A DNA stretch of 64,000 bases from Sphingomonas sp. TZW2008 (lineage in GTDB: Bacteria; Pseudomonadota; Alphaproteobacteria; Sphingomonadales; Sphingomonadaceae), in assembly GCF_002117915.1 (NCBI RefSeq), contig NZ_BDJB01000003.1:186001-250000 (forward strand), written 5' to 3'. The position numbers and the translations under genes are program-made. Of the stretch, positions 18,904-28,108 are shown piece after piece. Each line of letters opens with the position of its first letter. Position 1 is the stretch's first letter. Under the pieces are notes generated by a model. That model saw only the letters and a program-made list of their open reading frames with translations. It was not told where the DNA came from and did no database searches.

Positions 18904-20538
18904 ATGGCACGAAAGAAACTGTGGCTGGCGGGAGCGTCAGTCCCTGCGCTAGCGGTGACCGGCGGCGCGATTTATGCGCTGCCGCTGGCGGCCGATCCGA
19001 CCGGTCCGAAAGATTGCGCGGGCGTACTACCTACGCTGGCCCCGGTTGTTGCCAAGCCGCTGTCCACCAAGCGACCGGCCGCGCCAAACTGGTCTCAGCG
19101 CGGTGGCACCGTGAACGACGCCAGCTGCCTTAGCCGCACCGCCGTTGCCGGCGTCGTGCAGATCCGCAACGAGGCGGATGTCGCCACGGCGATCGCCCAT
19201 GCGCGGGCCAATGGGCTGCCGGTGTCGGCCGCCGGGGTGAAACATTCGATGGGTGGCCAGGCGTTTCGCGCCGGTGGCGTAGTGCTGGACATGCGTGGTC
19301 TGAAGGCGATCCGGCTCGACGAGGCGGCGGGCACCGTGACGGTCGGCGCCGGCGCGACATGGCACGCAATCCAGCAGGCGATCCATCCGCGGTTTGCGGT
19401 CAAGGCGATGCAGTCGACCGACATCTTCTCGGTCGGCGGCTCGATCTCGGTCAACGCGCACGGAATGGATCATCAGGCCGGCGCGATCATGGGATCGTTG
19501 CGCAGCGTGCGTCTGATGTTGGCGGACGGGCGGATCGTCACGGCCTCGCGCGACGAAAATGCCGATCTGTTCCGCCATGTGGTGGGTGGCTACGGGCTGT
19601 TCGGCGTTATCCTTTCGGCGACGCTGGAAGTCGTTCCCAACGCGATCTATCGCTCGGAACGGGCGCTAATCGACTATCGCGACTTCCCGGCGACCTTCGC
19701 GCGCATCGCGGCCGATCCTAGCGTTGGGCTCAGCTACGTCCACCTGTCGACTGCCCCCGGCTCGCTGCTGCAGGAGGCGCTCGTCTATCAGTATCGCCAG
19801 TTCTCTGAGGATCAGGCACTTGCCCGCGCACCGCTGGGGGAGGTGCCGTCCACGAAGTTACGCCGCCTGACGGTCAACCTCGCGAAGCGGGCCGATGCCT
19901 TCAAGTCGGTGAAATGGTGGAGTGAGAAGCATCTCGAACACCGCCTGGAGGCGTGTACCGTCACGCGCGCGCAGGCTCAGGGATCGGGCGAGGCGTGCCT
20001 GGTCGCGCGCAACGATCCGATGCACGACTCGGTCGCCTATCTTTTCAACGACCTCCCGGGTGAGACCGACATTCTGCACGAATATTTCGTGCCGCGGGAT
20101 CGGATCGTGCCCTTCATTGACGGGATGCGCCGTCTATTCCGCGCGCAGGATGCTAATCTGGTCAACGCGTCGATCCGCGCGGTTGGGCGCGAGGACAACG
20201 TCCTGAGTTACGCCCCCGCGCCCGCCTTCTCCGTGGTGCTCTATCTAAATCAGACCACCGATCCCGCCGGGACGGCGCGGATGCGAAAGCTGACCAGCGA
20301 TCTTATCGACCTCACATTGGCGGAAGGCGGTCGCTTCTTTCTTCCCTACCAGCTTCATTATTCGCCCGAGCAGTTGGCGCGCTCCTACCCCGAGATCGGC
20401 GCTTTCTTCGCAGCGAAGCGCGCGTGGGATCCGGCGGGCCTGTTCAGCAACACCTGGTATGCGCGCTACGCACCCGCCTTTGCGAAACAGCCGGCGGCGA
20501 TCCGCCCCTCGACGACCAGCGGCGCGCCGGCGGCGTAG
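18904..20538 (+). CDS. FAD-binding (PCMH-type) oxidoreductase, exported or membrane-anchored
   Basis: 544 aa from ATG 18904 (GGAGG 11 bases upstream); a TTG at 18841 would add 21 residues. MARKKLWLAGASVPALAVTG is a signal or anchor. The FAD domain (residues about 95-280) shows ANGLPVSAAGVKHSMGGQAF, VTVGAGATWHAIQ, and VGGSISVNAHG, the layout of sugar and sterol oxidases such as gulonolactone or alditol oxidases; its GVKHSMGG lies where those enzymes often carry the covalent FAD histidine. A substrate cap and a C-terminal FSNTWYARYAP follow. Substrate unknown. The 3' end overlaps the convergent small gene by 73 bases. Confidence 0.82.
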   Translation: MARKKLWLAGASVPALAVTGGAIYALPLAADPTGPKDCAGVLPTLAPVVAKPLSTKRPAAPNWSQRGGTVNDASCLSRTAVAGVVQIRNEADVATAIAHARANGLPVSAAGVKHSMGGQAFRAGGVVLDMRGLKAIRLDEAAGTVTVGAGATWHAIQQAIHPRFAVKAMQSTDIFSVGGSISVNAHGMDHQAGAIMGSLRSVRLMLADGRIVTASRDENADLFRHVVGGYGLFGVILSATLEVVPNAIYRSERALIDYRDFPATFARIAADPSVGLSYVHLSTAPGSLLQEALVYQYRQFSEDQALARAPLGEVPSTKLRRLTVNLAKRADAFKSVKWWSEKHLEHRLEACTVTRAQAQGSGEACLVARNDPMHDSVAYLFNDLPGETDILHEYFVPRDRIVPFIDGMRRLFRAQDANLVNASIRAVGREDNVLSYAPAPAFSVVLYLNQTTDPAGTARMRKLTSDLIDLTLAEGGRFFLPYQLHYSPEQLARSYPEIGAFFAAKRAWDPAGLFSNTWYARYAPAFAKQPAAIRPSTTSGAPAA

Positions 20539-20765
20539 AGTGCGCGGACGAAGCCAGGCCGATCACCACGTGCGAGCGTAGCGCCCCGGCGTACCTCCAC
20601 CACGCGTCCCCCCGCCGCGACGACTGTCCGCACCGCGTCCGCGCTTTCGCCGATCACGGCGACCTGCCGCCCCGCCGGGCCCACGAAGGGCATGATGATC
20701 ATCACCAGCGTCCAGCCGACCAGCGCCAATGCTCCGCCGATCAGCGCTCTAATAATCGTAGACAT
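20466..20765 (-). CDS. Small membrane-anchored protein of unknown function
   Basis: 99 aa. ATG at 20765 lies inside the end of the upstream gene. One N-terminal membrane helix (ALIGGALALVGWTLVMIIM) is followed by a small alpha/beta domain with GRQVAVIGESADAVRTVVAAGG. The coding sense, position as third gene of an overlapping cluster, and a natural-looking protein composition support it. Function unknown. Confidence 0.6.
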   Translation of the reverse strand: MSTIIRALIGGALALVGWTLVMIIMPFVGPAGRQVAVIGESADAVRTVVAAGGRVVEVRRGATLARGDRPGFVRALYAAGAPLVVEGRIAAGCFAKAGA

Positions 20766-21810
20766 GCTCGATCCTGCCGCCTGTCGCGGTAACGGCGTCG
20801 ACAAGGGCGTTGAGGCCAGGCACTTTCACTGACGTCCCGATCCGCCGCCATCCCGCCTGTTCGAGCGGCTGGTCGAGCAGCACGGTACCGGGAACATCGC
20901 GGCCCGCGGGTAGGAGCGCCGTTACGAAGATATCGTCGTTGCCTGCGATCTCCACCAGCGGGATGCGCGCGCGGGCCAGCTTGCCGATGAGATCGGTGAA
21001 TTGTGCGTAGCGCGGCGCTGCCACCACGGTCACACCACCGGCGCTACGCAGCGGGCGCAGCCGCCCGTCGACGCGGCGGATCGCATTCGGCTCCGCACGC
21101 GCAACGAAGCGCAGCATTCGTTCATCCGGTGCGCTGACCGCGGCGTCGGCGCTACGGATCGCTTTCGCATATCCCGACTTCACGAGATACTCGGCCGTCA
21201 GTGCGACGCGCCGCTCGACATGGCGTACCGTCGACGTCCCTGCCCGTGTCTGCCATGCGCCGCGCAGCGTCGCGTCGAATGGAAACCGGTACCAGGGCGT
21301 CTCGTGCATGAAGGCGCCGTATCGAGTCTGCGCCATAGCGGCGTAGCGATCGTCCGCGCTGTCCGAGCCGCCGATCCACTCTGAAAGGCGGCCAATTGTT
21401 CGCTCATAGGCCGCCTTCACCGCCATCTCGACGGTGAAGCTGATGCCGATGGTGTAGATCATCACCTTGGCGTCCGCGGCACCTGGTCGGCTGCGCGCGA
21501 CACGGTTGATCCGGCAGAAGCCGGTCCAAAACCCCGCGATGTCGCCGCCATAGCCGTAGCCGCTTGGCGGCAACCCTGCGCTCAGCCAGCGCCCCAGGCT
21601 CTCCGCGGCGTAGACGATGTGCCATTCGGGATAGGTCAGCCACGTTCGCGCTTCGGACCGTTCCGCTCCGGCGATCGGACGATAGGGCGCGTGTGGATCG
21701 AAACCGGCGATCGGGGCGCGGCAGCCCAGTTCGATCGTTGCCACCGGCACCGCGACCAGCACGGCGAGCAGGCCCGCGCCAGCGAGCGCTACACGCCAGC
21801 GACGCCTCAT
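20749..21810 (-). CDS. Conserved membrane-anchored protein of unknown function
   Basis: 353 aa from ATG 21810, sharing ATGA with the upstream stop. An N-terminal hydrophobic segment (VALAGAGLLAVLVAVPVATI) anchors the chain. Conserved-looking segments include ARTWLTYPEWHIVYAAESLG, the Gly/Tyr-rich PPSGYGYGGDIAGFWTGF, and FMHETPWYRFPFD. I recognise this as a recurrent bacterial hypothetical type but know no function. Second gene of a three-gene leftward cluster with overlapping ends, suggesting that all three act together at the membrane. Confidence 0.75.
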   Translation of the reverse strand: MRRRWRVALAGAGLLAVLVAVPVATIELGCRAPIAGFDPHAPYRPIAGAERSEARTWLTYPEWHIVYAAESLGRWLSAGLPPSGYGYGGDIAGFWTGFCRINRVARSRPGAADAKVMIYTIGISFTVEMAVKAAYERTIGRLSEWIGGSDSADDRYAAMAQTRYGAFMHETPWYRFPFDATLRGAWQTRAGTSTVRHVERRVALTAEYLVKSGYAKAIRSADAAVSAPDERMLRFVARAEPNAIRRVDGRLRPLRSAGGVTVVAAPRYAQFTDLIGKLARARIPLVEIAGNDDIFVTALLPAGRDVPGTVLLDQPLEQAGWRRIGTSVKVPGLNALVDAVTATGGRIEHVYDY

Positions 21811-22223
21811 GGCGCGATCGCTGGTCGCCGCGCCAGCCGATAGCCGACGTAAATCGCTACGCCACCAATCACCAGGTGCGGCAGATTGGCGAAGACATGC
21901 GCGTAGAGCGACAGCCGCACCGGCCCGTAGAGGAAGATGCCGCCGTCGAGATAGCCGCTGCCCAGAAAAAGCCCCATCACGCCGTCTGCGAAATACAACG
22001 GTCCGAACAGCCGGAAATAGGTTCTCGCCGCGCCGTAGGACCACCAAGCTGCGATCCCGGCCCACAGGCCGGAAAAGAAGTGCAGGCTGTCGTCGTAAAG
22101 GTCGAGCTTGAACAGGCCGAACAGATTCCCGTCCGCGTCATGGAAGGCGGGCACGTAACCGATACCCACCACCAGCATGAAGCCGGCAAAATAGAGCCAT
22201 CCGAACCGACGCACTTGATCCAT
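21807..22223 (-). CDS. Four-helix membrane protein, DUF4383-like topology
   Basis: 138 aa from ATG 22223, with GGAGAGACC upstream. Four membrane helices are evident; between helices 1 and 2 lies DADGNLFGLFKLDLYDDSLH, with the acidic/His pattern LYDDSLHFFSGLWAG starting helix 2. This layout resembles DUF4383 but the assignment is tentative. First gene of the cluster that includes the two leftward genes after it. Confidence 0.7.
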   Translation of the reverse strand: MDQVRRFGWLYFAGFMLVVGIGYVPAFHDADGNLFGLFKLDLYDDSLHFFSGLWAGIAAWWSYGAARTYFRLFGPLYFADGVMGLFLGSGYLDGGIFLYGPVRLSLYAHVFANLPHLVIGGVAIYVGYRLARRPAIAP

Positions 22224-22308
22224 TGGTCTCTCCTGGCGGATGACGTGCCATCCGGCGCGGGACAAGACAATGCACCGCGTTGCCGGGACAGGGAGGGACG
22301 AACCGAGC

Positions 22309-22584
22309 ATGCGCGATACGCCCCCTCCTTTGCCCCCTCGTCCACCGGCGGCGATCGCCAGTGGCTGCCTCGTCCGTCTGGTATTCCTCGGCGTTGAAAT
22401 AACGCTGGGGGTGCTCATCGTGGCGCTGGTGGTAGAACAGGTCTCGCCCGGGCTCGCGGCGCGCGGATACGACATGAAAACCGGCAGCGGGGTGCTGATT
22501 GCCGTCGCGCTTGGCGTTGCGGCGGCAATCTATCCGGTACTGTTCCTCGATCGTTTCGCACGACGCGTCGCTGCGCGGATGTAG
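22309..22584 (+). CDS. Small two-helix membrane protein
   Basis: 91 aa from ATG 22309 with GGGAGG about 12 bases upstream. A Pro-rich N-terminus (RDTPPPLPPRPPAA) is followed by two hydrophobic helices, around LVRLVFLGVEITLGVLIVALV and GVLIAVALGVAAAIYPVLFL. Unknown function; divergent from the cluster at 20466-22223. Confidence 0.55.
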   Translation: MRDTPPPLPPRPPAAIASGCLVRLVFLGVEITLGVLIVALVVEQVSPGLAARGYDMKTGSGVLIAVALGVAAAIYPVLFLDRFARRVAARM

Positions 22585-22594
22585 TCTCGCCGCG

Positions 22595-23263
22595 TCAGCT
22601 CAGCACGCAACCCGACAGGATGGTGGTGCCCGCCAGCTGCCGCACACCGTCGCACGAGACCGTGATGAACTGCCCCTTCGACAAGGACGCGAGCCGCTCA
22701 CGATAGCCGGCAGGGAAGTTCACGACCATAAAATTGAAGCGGGTGCGCCCCTCCATCGACAGCGCCGGGGTCGCGCCGGGCTGAACCATCGACGCGATCA
22801 CGCCTGAGACGCGGATCGGACCGGCGTAGCGAGCCGCGGCGCCGGCGGGATCGCTGTTGAAGGCCGAGTCGAGAACCGCAGCCGAGACAACGCCTGACAT
22901 ATCGCCGACCGGCGCGGCGTCGTTCACTGCCCGCTCGCTTCCCCGGATCGGGTCCCCACCGCCCGCGGCGGTGCGTTCCTGCGTTGGCGCAGCCGGATCG
23001 CCACTGCGTGGCGCAAACATCAGATAGGCGATGGCGATTGCCGCAACCGCGACAAGCGCGGGCAGGATCCAGCCAAGTCCCCCACCCCCTGTGCGTACCG
23101 GCGCCACGCCGGACGGCGCGTGGTCAAGCCCGGCCGCGCGGGGCGAGCTCAGAGGATTAGCTGCCTGGTCGGGCGCAAGCGGCGCCGCCGCCGCACCGCA
23201 GTTGGCACAGAATTTCGCCCCCTCGGGCAGTTGCGTACCGCATTGATTGCAGAAGGCCATCAT
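22595..23263 (-). CDS. Zinc-ribbon membrane protein
   Basis: 222 aa; start at either of two adjacent ATGs (23263 or 23260). The N-terminal zinc ribbon has two CxxC pairs, FCNQCGTQLPEGAKFCANCG. A low-complexity linker, one membrane helix (GWILPALVAVAAIAIAYLMF) and a periplasmic domain of about 130 residues follow. The C-terminal domain resembles OB-fold tRNA_anti-like domains in such proteins (VRVSGVIASM..., ITVSCDGVRQLAGTTILSGC). Function unknown. Confidence 0.78.
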   Translation of the reverse strand: MMAFCNQCGTQLPEGAKFCANCGAAAAPLAPDQAANPLSSPRAAGLDHAPSGVAPVRTGGGGLGWILPALVAVAAIAIAYLMFAPRSGDPAAPTQERTAAGGGDPIRGSERAVNDAAPVGDMSGVVSAAVLDSAFNSDPAGAAARYAGPIRVSGVIASMVQPGATPALSMEGRTRFNFMVVNFPAGYRERLASLSKGQFITVSCDGVRQLAGTTILSGCVLS

Positions 23264-23447
23264 CCGCTCTCCCGATCGTTACGGTCACGACGCCTAAGGC
23301 ACGCACAACGTTCGAATGATCCTGAACCGTCCCAAATAATTAAACACCGTTCATTTAAAGTTAATTGAGCGGTGCTTATTTCTTGCTCCAGCGATCACGA
23401 ACGATCGCCGGCGATCCTGCGAGGATCGGGAAGAGAGGAGAACGAGC

Positions 23448-23813
23448 ATGAAGTTCACAGCCTTAATTGCCGCCGCGATTGTCGTGACCGCCGGCGTCGC
23501 CAGCCAGCCTGCGGCTGCCTACGGCATCGCCACCAGCGGTCGCACCATGGCAAGCTCGCAGCTCGCCGCGGATGTGCTGACCGACATTTCCCGCTATTCG
23601 AAGGCGACCGGCGGCTGCAGCTTCATCTACTCGGCCGATATGCGCATCGTCCCGGGCAGCTTCACCCCCCGCGGGGGCCATGCCGAGATTTGGACGCTCA
23701 ACGTATGTGCCGCGAAGCAGCGCTTCCGCGTCACGATGTGGCCATCGCCCCGCGGCGGCAGCGACTACACGGTCCAGCCGATCACCGGAAGGATGCCGCT
23801 CCACACTCGGTGA
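23448..23813 (+). CDS. Small secreted protein of unknown function
   Basis: 121 aa from ATG 23448, with AGAGGAG upstream. The signal peptide ends near AYG (MKFTALIAAAIVVTAGVASQ then PAAAYG). The mature part holds two cysteines (GGCSFIYSAD, LNVCAAKQRF) that may pair. No family recognised. It is followed 50 bases later by another small secreted protein, so the two may share a transcript. Confidence 0.55.
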   Translation: MKFTALIAAAIVVTAGVASQPAAAYGIATSGRTMASSQLAADVLTDISRYSKATGGCSFIYSADMRIVPGSFTPRGGHAEIWTLNVCAAKQRFRVTMWPSPRGGSDYTVQPITGRMPLHTR

Positions 23814-23863
23814 AGCCGAACCGCCTGCGAAACGTTCATCAACATGTCATCGGGAGAACAACG

Positions 23864-24316
23864 ATGTTGAAGTCGATCATGACCGTCGCCGCGCTCGGCG
23901 CCGCCACCCTGCCCGTTGCCGGACCGGCTATCGCCGCTCCGCTATCCACCTGGCACGGCACGTTCGTGTGGGAGGAGCCGCTCGGCCGCGTCGGCGGGGC
24001 GGGTGCGGATGGCGTAGCCATATTCGTTACCCACACGCTGACGCTGGGCCCGGCGGCCGGATCCACGGGCTGCCGCCTCGACGCTCAGGGCTATCAGACC
24101 GATCTGCACGTGAAATGCACCGCTACGCCGGAAATGGATTCGGTGGTCATCAAGCTCTACAAGTTCCGGCCGACCGATCCCGGCCGTGGCCCGTCGGGCA
24201 CGCGTCTGTTCCGCATGACCAGAACCGAGAACGGACTGATGACGCGGCTGGAAAGCTACGGGCCAACCAGCGACATGGGCTCGCGTAGCGGCCCCCTGTT
24301 CCGCCGCGCTGGCTGA
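23864..24316 (+). CDS. Small secreted protein, DUF5991-like (paralogue of 1104-1553)
   Basis: 150 aa from ATG 23864, with CGGGAGA upstream. Signal peptide MLKSIMTVAALGAATLPVAG. The mature domain begins STWHGTFVWEEP and contains CRLDAQGYQTDLHVKCTA, LFRMTRTE and ends GPLFRRAG, lining up with WWGDYRYVW, CRITARGYQTD..RCTA and LGRHFRKV of the protein at 1104-1553. The two conserved cysteines probably form a disulfide. Role unknown. Confidence 0.65.
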   Translation: MLKSIMTVAALGAATLPVAGPAIAAPLSTWHGTFVWEEPLGRVGGAGADGVAIFVTHTLTLGPAAGSTGCRLDAQGYQTDLHVKCTATPEMDSVVIKLYKFRPTDPGRGPSGTRLFRMTRTENGLMTRLESYGPTSDMGSRSGPLFRRAG

Positions 24317-24386
24317 TCCATGTGCCCGGTGGCCGATCGAACGATTGGCCACCGGCTCGCTCGTATCCAAAGGCACCCGTTCGCAC

Positions 24387-24980
24387 ATGGGCAGACGATC
24401 AGACCACAGCCGCGAGGAATTGACCGCGCTGATGATCCGCGCAGGCACCGAATTGATGGCGCAGAAGGGGTTCGTCGCCTTCTCCGCACGGGAAGTGGCG
24501 AAGCGGGTCGGCTATACGATCGGAACGGTCCACAACGTCTTCGGCAACGTCGACGGGCTGGTCACCGCGATCAACACCGCCAGCTTCGGTGACTGGGCGG
24601 ACGCGCTCGAAGCCAGCCTCGCCACCGCGAAAGGCGATCGCATCGAGGCGCTAGTCCGCGCCTATTTCTCCTTCGCGCGCGAAAACCCGCATCGCTGGGC
24701 CGCGATCTACGATCACCGCCCCGCTCGCGAAACGCTGTCCCCGGCGCAACAGGAGACACGCGGCCGATTGATGCGGATCGTCGCGGCGGAGGTGGCTGCC
24801 GTACTGCACCGCCCGATCGATGACGCCCTGGGCACCTTCGCCCGCTCGCTCGTCGCCACCGTTCACGGGCATTGCAGCATGGCGATCACCGGATCTTGGG
24901 CCGCGATGGGGCAGCACGACCCGGAGGACGCCGCGCTCGCCCGCGTACGCGAGAGCCTCGCCGCGGCGCACCGTCCGTGA
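24387..24980 (+). CDS. TetR family transcriptional regulator
   Basis: 197 aa from ATG 24387; an earlier in-frame start at 24345 is possible. The N-terminal helix-turn-helix is typical: RAGTELMAQKGFVAFSAREV then AKRVGYTIGTVHNVFG. The ligand-binding part carries HRWAAIYDHRP and a C-terminal WHG-like region (TVHGHCSMAITG), as in TetR_C_33 regulators. The stop overlaps a possible ATG of the next gene (TGATG), so it probably controls that membrane protein and itself. Effector unknown. Confidence 0.9.
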   Translation: MGRRSDHSREELTALMIRAGTELMAQKGFVAFSAREVAKRVGYTIGTVHNVFGNVDGLVTAINTASFGDWADALEASLATAKGDRIEALVRAYFSFARENPHRWAAIYDHRPARETLSPAQQETRGRLMRIVAAEVAAVLHRPIDDALGTFARSLVATVHGHCSMAITGSWAAMGQHDPEDAALARVRESLAAAHRP

Positions 24981-24994
24981 TGAGAGGTAGCGAC

Positions 24995-25900
24995 ATGCAA
25001 CGCTTACCGCACCGCCCCATCGTGATCGACCGGATCGCCGGTCTGCCGCCGCAATTCGAGCGCGTGCGCGACGGCTGGCTGTTCCGCCGGCATGGCCACG
25101 GTCCTGCGCTTCCGCTCAGTGATCAGGAATGCGCCGCGTTCCAGCGCGAGGGTTGGCGTTCCGTCCTGCTCCATTCCGCCGCCCTCCCGCTCCTCGGCTG
25201 GCTAGCTTGGCTGGTCCTGGAGCGCATGCTGCCGACGTGGAGCACAAATGCGATCGCGCTGATTTTCGGCGTCGTCATATCGCTGATCGCGCTGGCGCTC
25301 TTCGGATCGATCCGGAACGCGGCGGACGCGCCGGCCCGACGGCTTGCCAGTCGCGCACCCGTGCGGCCAGCGCGCGAACCGGATGATGCAATGCAACCAA
25401 GCTATGCGACGATCATAGGCCTGACGATGGGGCTGCTATTCTTAGCAGCGATCGGCACGCAACGAACGGCCAGCTTCTACATCGCTTTTGCCAGTGCATC
25501 GGTGATGCTCGGGATCATCCTGGCCGTTCGCCGGTGGCTTTTCGACAACCGCCTCACCGCATTGCAACGCGAGCAGCTGCGCGCGCGCGCCGACGAGCAA
25601 CGGGCGGCGCGCCGCGTCGAGAAGCATGCCGGCAGATCGTGGTGGAAGGGCGCGCTGCTGCTCGGCTTCGTCGTCGTGGAATTAATCTTCCTAGCGGGCG
25701 GGGTGCTGGCTGGAATCGCGATTGTCCTGGCGATCAGCGGGCAAACGTCGGAGCAGCTGACCTTTGGCCTGTTCATGACTGGCTTTCTTCCCGGCCTCGC
25801 GCTCGGCGCCCTGGCGTTCTGGCCACTCGAGCGCCTCTGCAAGCGCTGGACGGGCGCCTCGGCAGTTCACGCCTTCGATTGGATCCCGGCTGGCTGGTGA
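24995..25900 (+). CDS. Multi-pass membrane protein of unknown function
   Basis: 301 aa from ATG 24995, with GAGAGG six bases upstream (ATG 24980 is an alternative). About six membrane helices: two around residues 45-95, two in the middle, two at the C-terminus. A cytoplasmic segment rich in Arg, Glu and Ala (RLTALQREQLRARADEQR) lies before helix 5. No known family recognised. Coupled to the preceding TetR gene, which may regulate it. Confidence 0.65.
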   Translation: MQRLPHRPIVIDRIAGLPPQFERVRDGWLFRRHGHGPALPLSDQECAAFQREGWRSVLLHSAALPLLGWLAWLVLERMLPTWSTNAIALIFGVVISLIALALFGSIRNAADAPARRLASRAPVRPAREPDDAMQPSYATIIGLTMGLLFLAAIGTQRTASFYIAFASASVMLGIILAVRRWLFDNRLTALQREQLRARADEQRAARRVEKHAGRSWWKGALLLGFVVVELIFLAGGVLAGIAIVLAISGQTSEQLTFGLFMTGFLPGLALGALAFWPLERLCKRWTGASAVHAFDWIPAGW

Positions 25901-26466
25901 CGGCTTAAGCACCCTCTCCGGTCAATGAGCGACGGATTTGCACATCCTAGGACGTGAATCTCTGATCAGCCGAGCCGTGGATCTTCGATTGTCCAACAGG
26001 GCTTCTCGCAAGTGGTTGATCGTTCGTCTCACGAAGTCGCGGTGATGTCGTGGCGGCTCGTAGACGAACAACCGCGTTCGCCTGCATGAGTGTCAGAGCT
26101 ACGCCACGCGCGAAGCAAAGGGCAGCGGGGCGATACATCGAAGCGGCTTGCTTCCACGACCCGAACGCAAGGCGCTCGCAATCCTGGCAAGCGTGGCGCC
26201 GGGCAATCGCAAAAAGGGTGCGGCGCAAGGCTGAATTCCGAACGCCTATCACCGTAAGAATTCACCTTTATCGCGATGCCGCGCGCGTGGAACGACACGA
26301 GTAAGGTCGTTCGTGCCGCCATACGACGTGACCTATGATCATCCGGATGAAGATGCGTTGAAACGGCATCCGACGCCGCACTTCGCGCGATTGTAGGAAC
26401 GATTAAAGAACCGCTCGCTGATCGCTTGGTGTCCGATACCCACATGACGGTCGACCGCATATACGA
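25901..26466. other. Gene-free region of about 570 bases
   Basis: Reading frames here are short and have no family resemblance or ribosome site, and base composition is less GC-rich than the flanks. No inverted repeats of an insertion sequence, no tRNA and no clear terminator were found. It may hold an eroded gene or the regulatory region of neighbours. Confidence 0.45.
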
Positions 26467-27306
26467 TCAGGCGAGGGTCGCCTGCACCTCCATGCATGCG
26501 CAGCCGTCCCCATCCGTCGTCCACAGCGACACCGGTTCGCCCGCCGCCAGATTGAGCGCGGCCGCCGCGCCGACGAACAGCGGTCTCGCGCCGCGGAACG
26601 AGAAGTTTGTCAGACGCCGGTCGGGTCGCTGGCGAAGCAGGAAGTCAGCCAGCAGCATCGCCTGATACGGCCCGTGCACGACGAGATCGGGATAATGCTC
26701 CTCTTCGATGGCATAGGCGCGATCATAGTGGATGCGGTGCGCGTTGAACGTCAGCGCCGAGAAGCGGAACAGCGCGGTCGCGTCCGGCACGAAGTCGGCC
26801 CGCGCCGTCGCACGGCGCGTATCAGACGCGGCGGGCGCTGGAGTTCCGTTACCCGGCTGACGGAACACCAGATCCTGCTCCTCGATCACCGCTGCCGCGC
26901 CATCGACGACGATCTCGTGCCGCACGGTAACGAACGTCAGCGTCCCGCTGCGCCCGCTCTTTTTGTTGACGTCGGTGACGAGGCTGCGTCGCATGGCGGG
27001 CGCGCCGATCGGCAAGGGCGCGTTAAAGGTCAGCCGCCCCCCGGCCCACATGCGCCGCGGCGCATTGATCGGCGGTAGTTCGACGCCGCGCTGCGGATGC
27101 CCGTCGCGCCCGATGGTCGATTGCCGGGCCTCGGGCAGAAAATAGAGCCAGTGCGCGAGTGGCGGCAGCTCGCCCACCGGCCAGTGGGCGCCGTCGTGGT
27201 CGAACAGCGCGGCCAGCCGCCGCAGCGGCGCGGCGACGAGATCGTCGTGCTGCTCGGTTAACACCGGTTGCCAGCTGTCTAGGCTCGCTATCGAATCGTC
27301 TGCCAC
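26467..27306 (-). CDS. Hotdog-fold hydratase, HTD2/mesaconyl-CoA hydratase type
   Basis: 279 aa. A MaoC-like pair of hotdog domains: the N-terminal half carries WLYFLPEARQSTIGRDGHP and GGRLTFNAPLPIG, the C-terminal half the catalytic stretch FRFSALTFNAHRIHYDRAYA and VVHGPYQAMLL. This is the pattern of fungal HTD2-like 3-hydroxyacyl dehydratases and bacterial mesaconyl-C4-CoA or itaconyl-CoA hydratases. It probably hydrates or dehydrates an acyl-CoA. It lies upstream of the acyl-CoA island but on the other strand, next to an HPP membrane gene. Confidence 0.82.
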   Translation of the reverse strand: MADDSIASLDSWQPVLTEQHDDLVAAPLRRLAALFDHDGAHWPVGELPPLAHWLYFLPEARQSTIGRDGHPQRGVELPPINAPRRMWAGGRLTFNAPLPIGAPAMRRSLVTDVNKKSGRSGTLTFVTVRHEIVVDGAAAVIEEQDLVFRQPGNGTPAPAASDTRRATARADFVPDATALFRFSALTFNAHRIHYDRAYAIEEEHYPDLVVHGPYQAMLLADFLLRQRPDRRLTNFSFRGARPLFVGAAAALNLAAGEPVSLWTTDGDGCACMEVQATLA

Positions 27307-27315
27307 AATCGCTCC

Positions 27316-27978
27316 TCAGCCCCGCCGTCGCGCGTCGGCATACCATTCGGCGCGCGTCAGCAGCGCATCGAGATCGTCGCGGCTGATGTCAAAGCTCTCG
27401 TGCATGTCGTCCAACGCCGCGTCGATATCGGCGAGGTGAAGCCCGCTAGGCAGCGGCGGTGCTGGCGACGGGCGATGCGGATAGCTGCGCCGCGTCGCGC
27501 GGTGGAACGCGATACCTAGCGCAACCAGCGCGACCGAATTGATCCCGACCGGCAGCAGCGCGAAGCCGAAGCCAGCATCGTGGATGCTTTGGCTGCCGAT
27601 CACCGCTGTCAGCGCCGCCGCGCCGCCAGGCGGATGCAGGCAGCGCAGTAGCGACATGACGAGGATCGCCGCACCGACGCCGAGTGCGGCTGCCACGACC
27701 GGATCGCGAACCAGCGTGAACGCCGCAACCCCTACCAACGTCGAGACGACGTTACCGCCGATCACCGGCCACGGCTGCGCCAGCGGGCTCGCCGGCACCG
27801 CGAAGACGAGCACGGCCGACGCACCCAGCGGCGCCACGATGATCGGTAGGTCGCTGCCGCCGCGCGGGGCGAGCGCGCAGACCATCATCGTCACCGCGAT
27901 GCCGATCGCCGCCCCTAAACACGCGACGATCCGCTCGGGCAGATGCGCGCCCGCTAGAATGGGCTGGAAGAAACGCAA
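27316..27978 (-). CDS. HPP family membrane protein
   Basis: 220 aa. Four to five membrane helices with the name-giving motif LLRCLHPPGGAAALT after helix 4 and APLGASAVLVFAVP between helices 2 and 3. The C-terminal tail is soluble. Some HPP proteins transport nitrite; others have no assigned role. Ends ten bases before the start of the hydratase gene downstream, so probably co-transcribed. Confidence 0.85.
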   Translation of the reverse strand: MRFFQPILAGAHLPERIVACLGAAIGIAVTMMVCALAPRGGSDLPIIVAPLGASAVLVFAVPASPLAQPWPVIGGNVVSTLVGVAAFTLVRDPVVAAALGVGAAILVMSLLRCLHPPGGAAALTAVIGSQSIHDAGFGFALLPVGINSVALVALGIAFHRATRRSYPHRPSPAPPLPSGLHLADIDAALDDMHESFDISRDDLDALLTRAEWYADARRRG

Positions 27979-28108
27979 GCAGCCGGTCCTCGTCGATGAT
28001 CCCAGTCCGCCACGTACCAGCGCGAGTCGCTGGCGCGAAAGGAAGTCATTTTTGCTGGCTCCTCGCCGCTTCCTTTCTTATCCGATCGTTAAATTGGTGG
28101 AGGATCCG

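Noticed and set aside
26029..26460. Open frame of about 140 codons on the minus strand in the gene-free region
   Set aside because: No ribosome site, no family resemblance, and unnatural residue mix. Left as non-coding.
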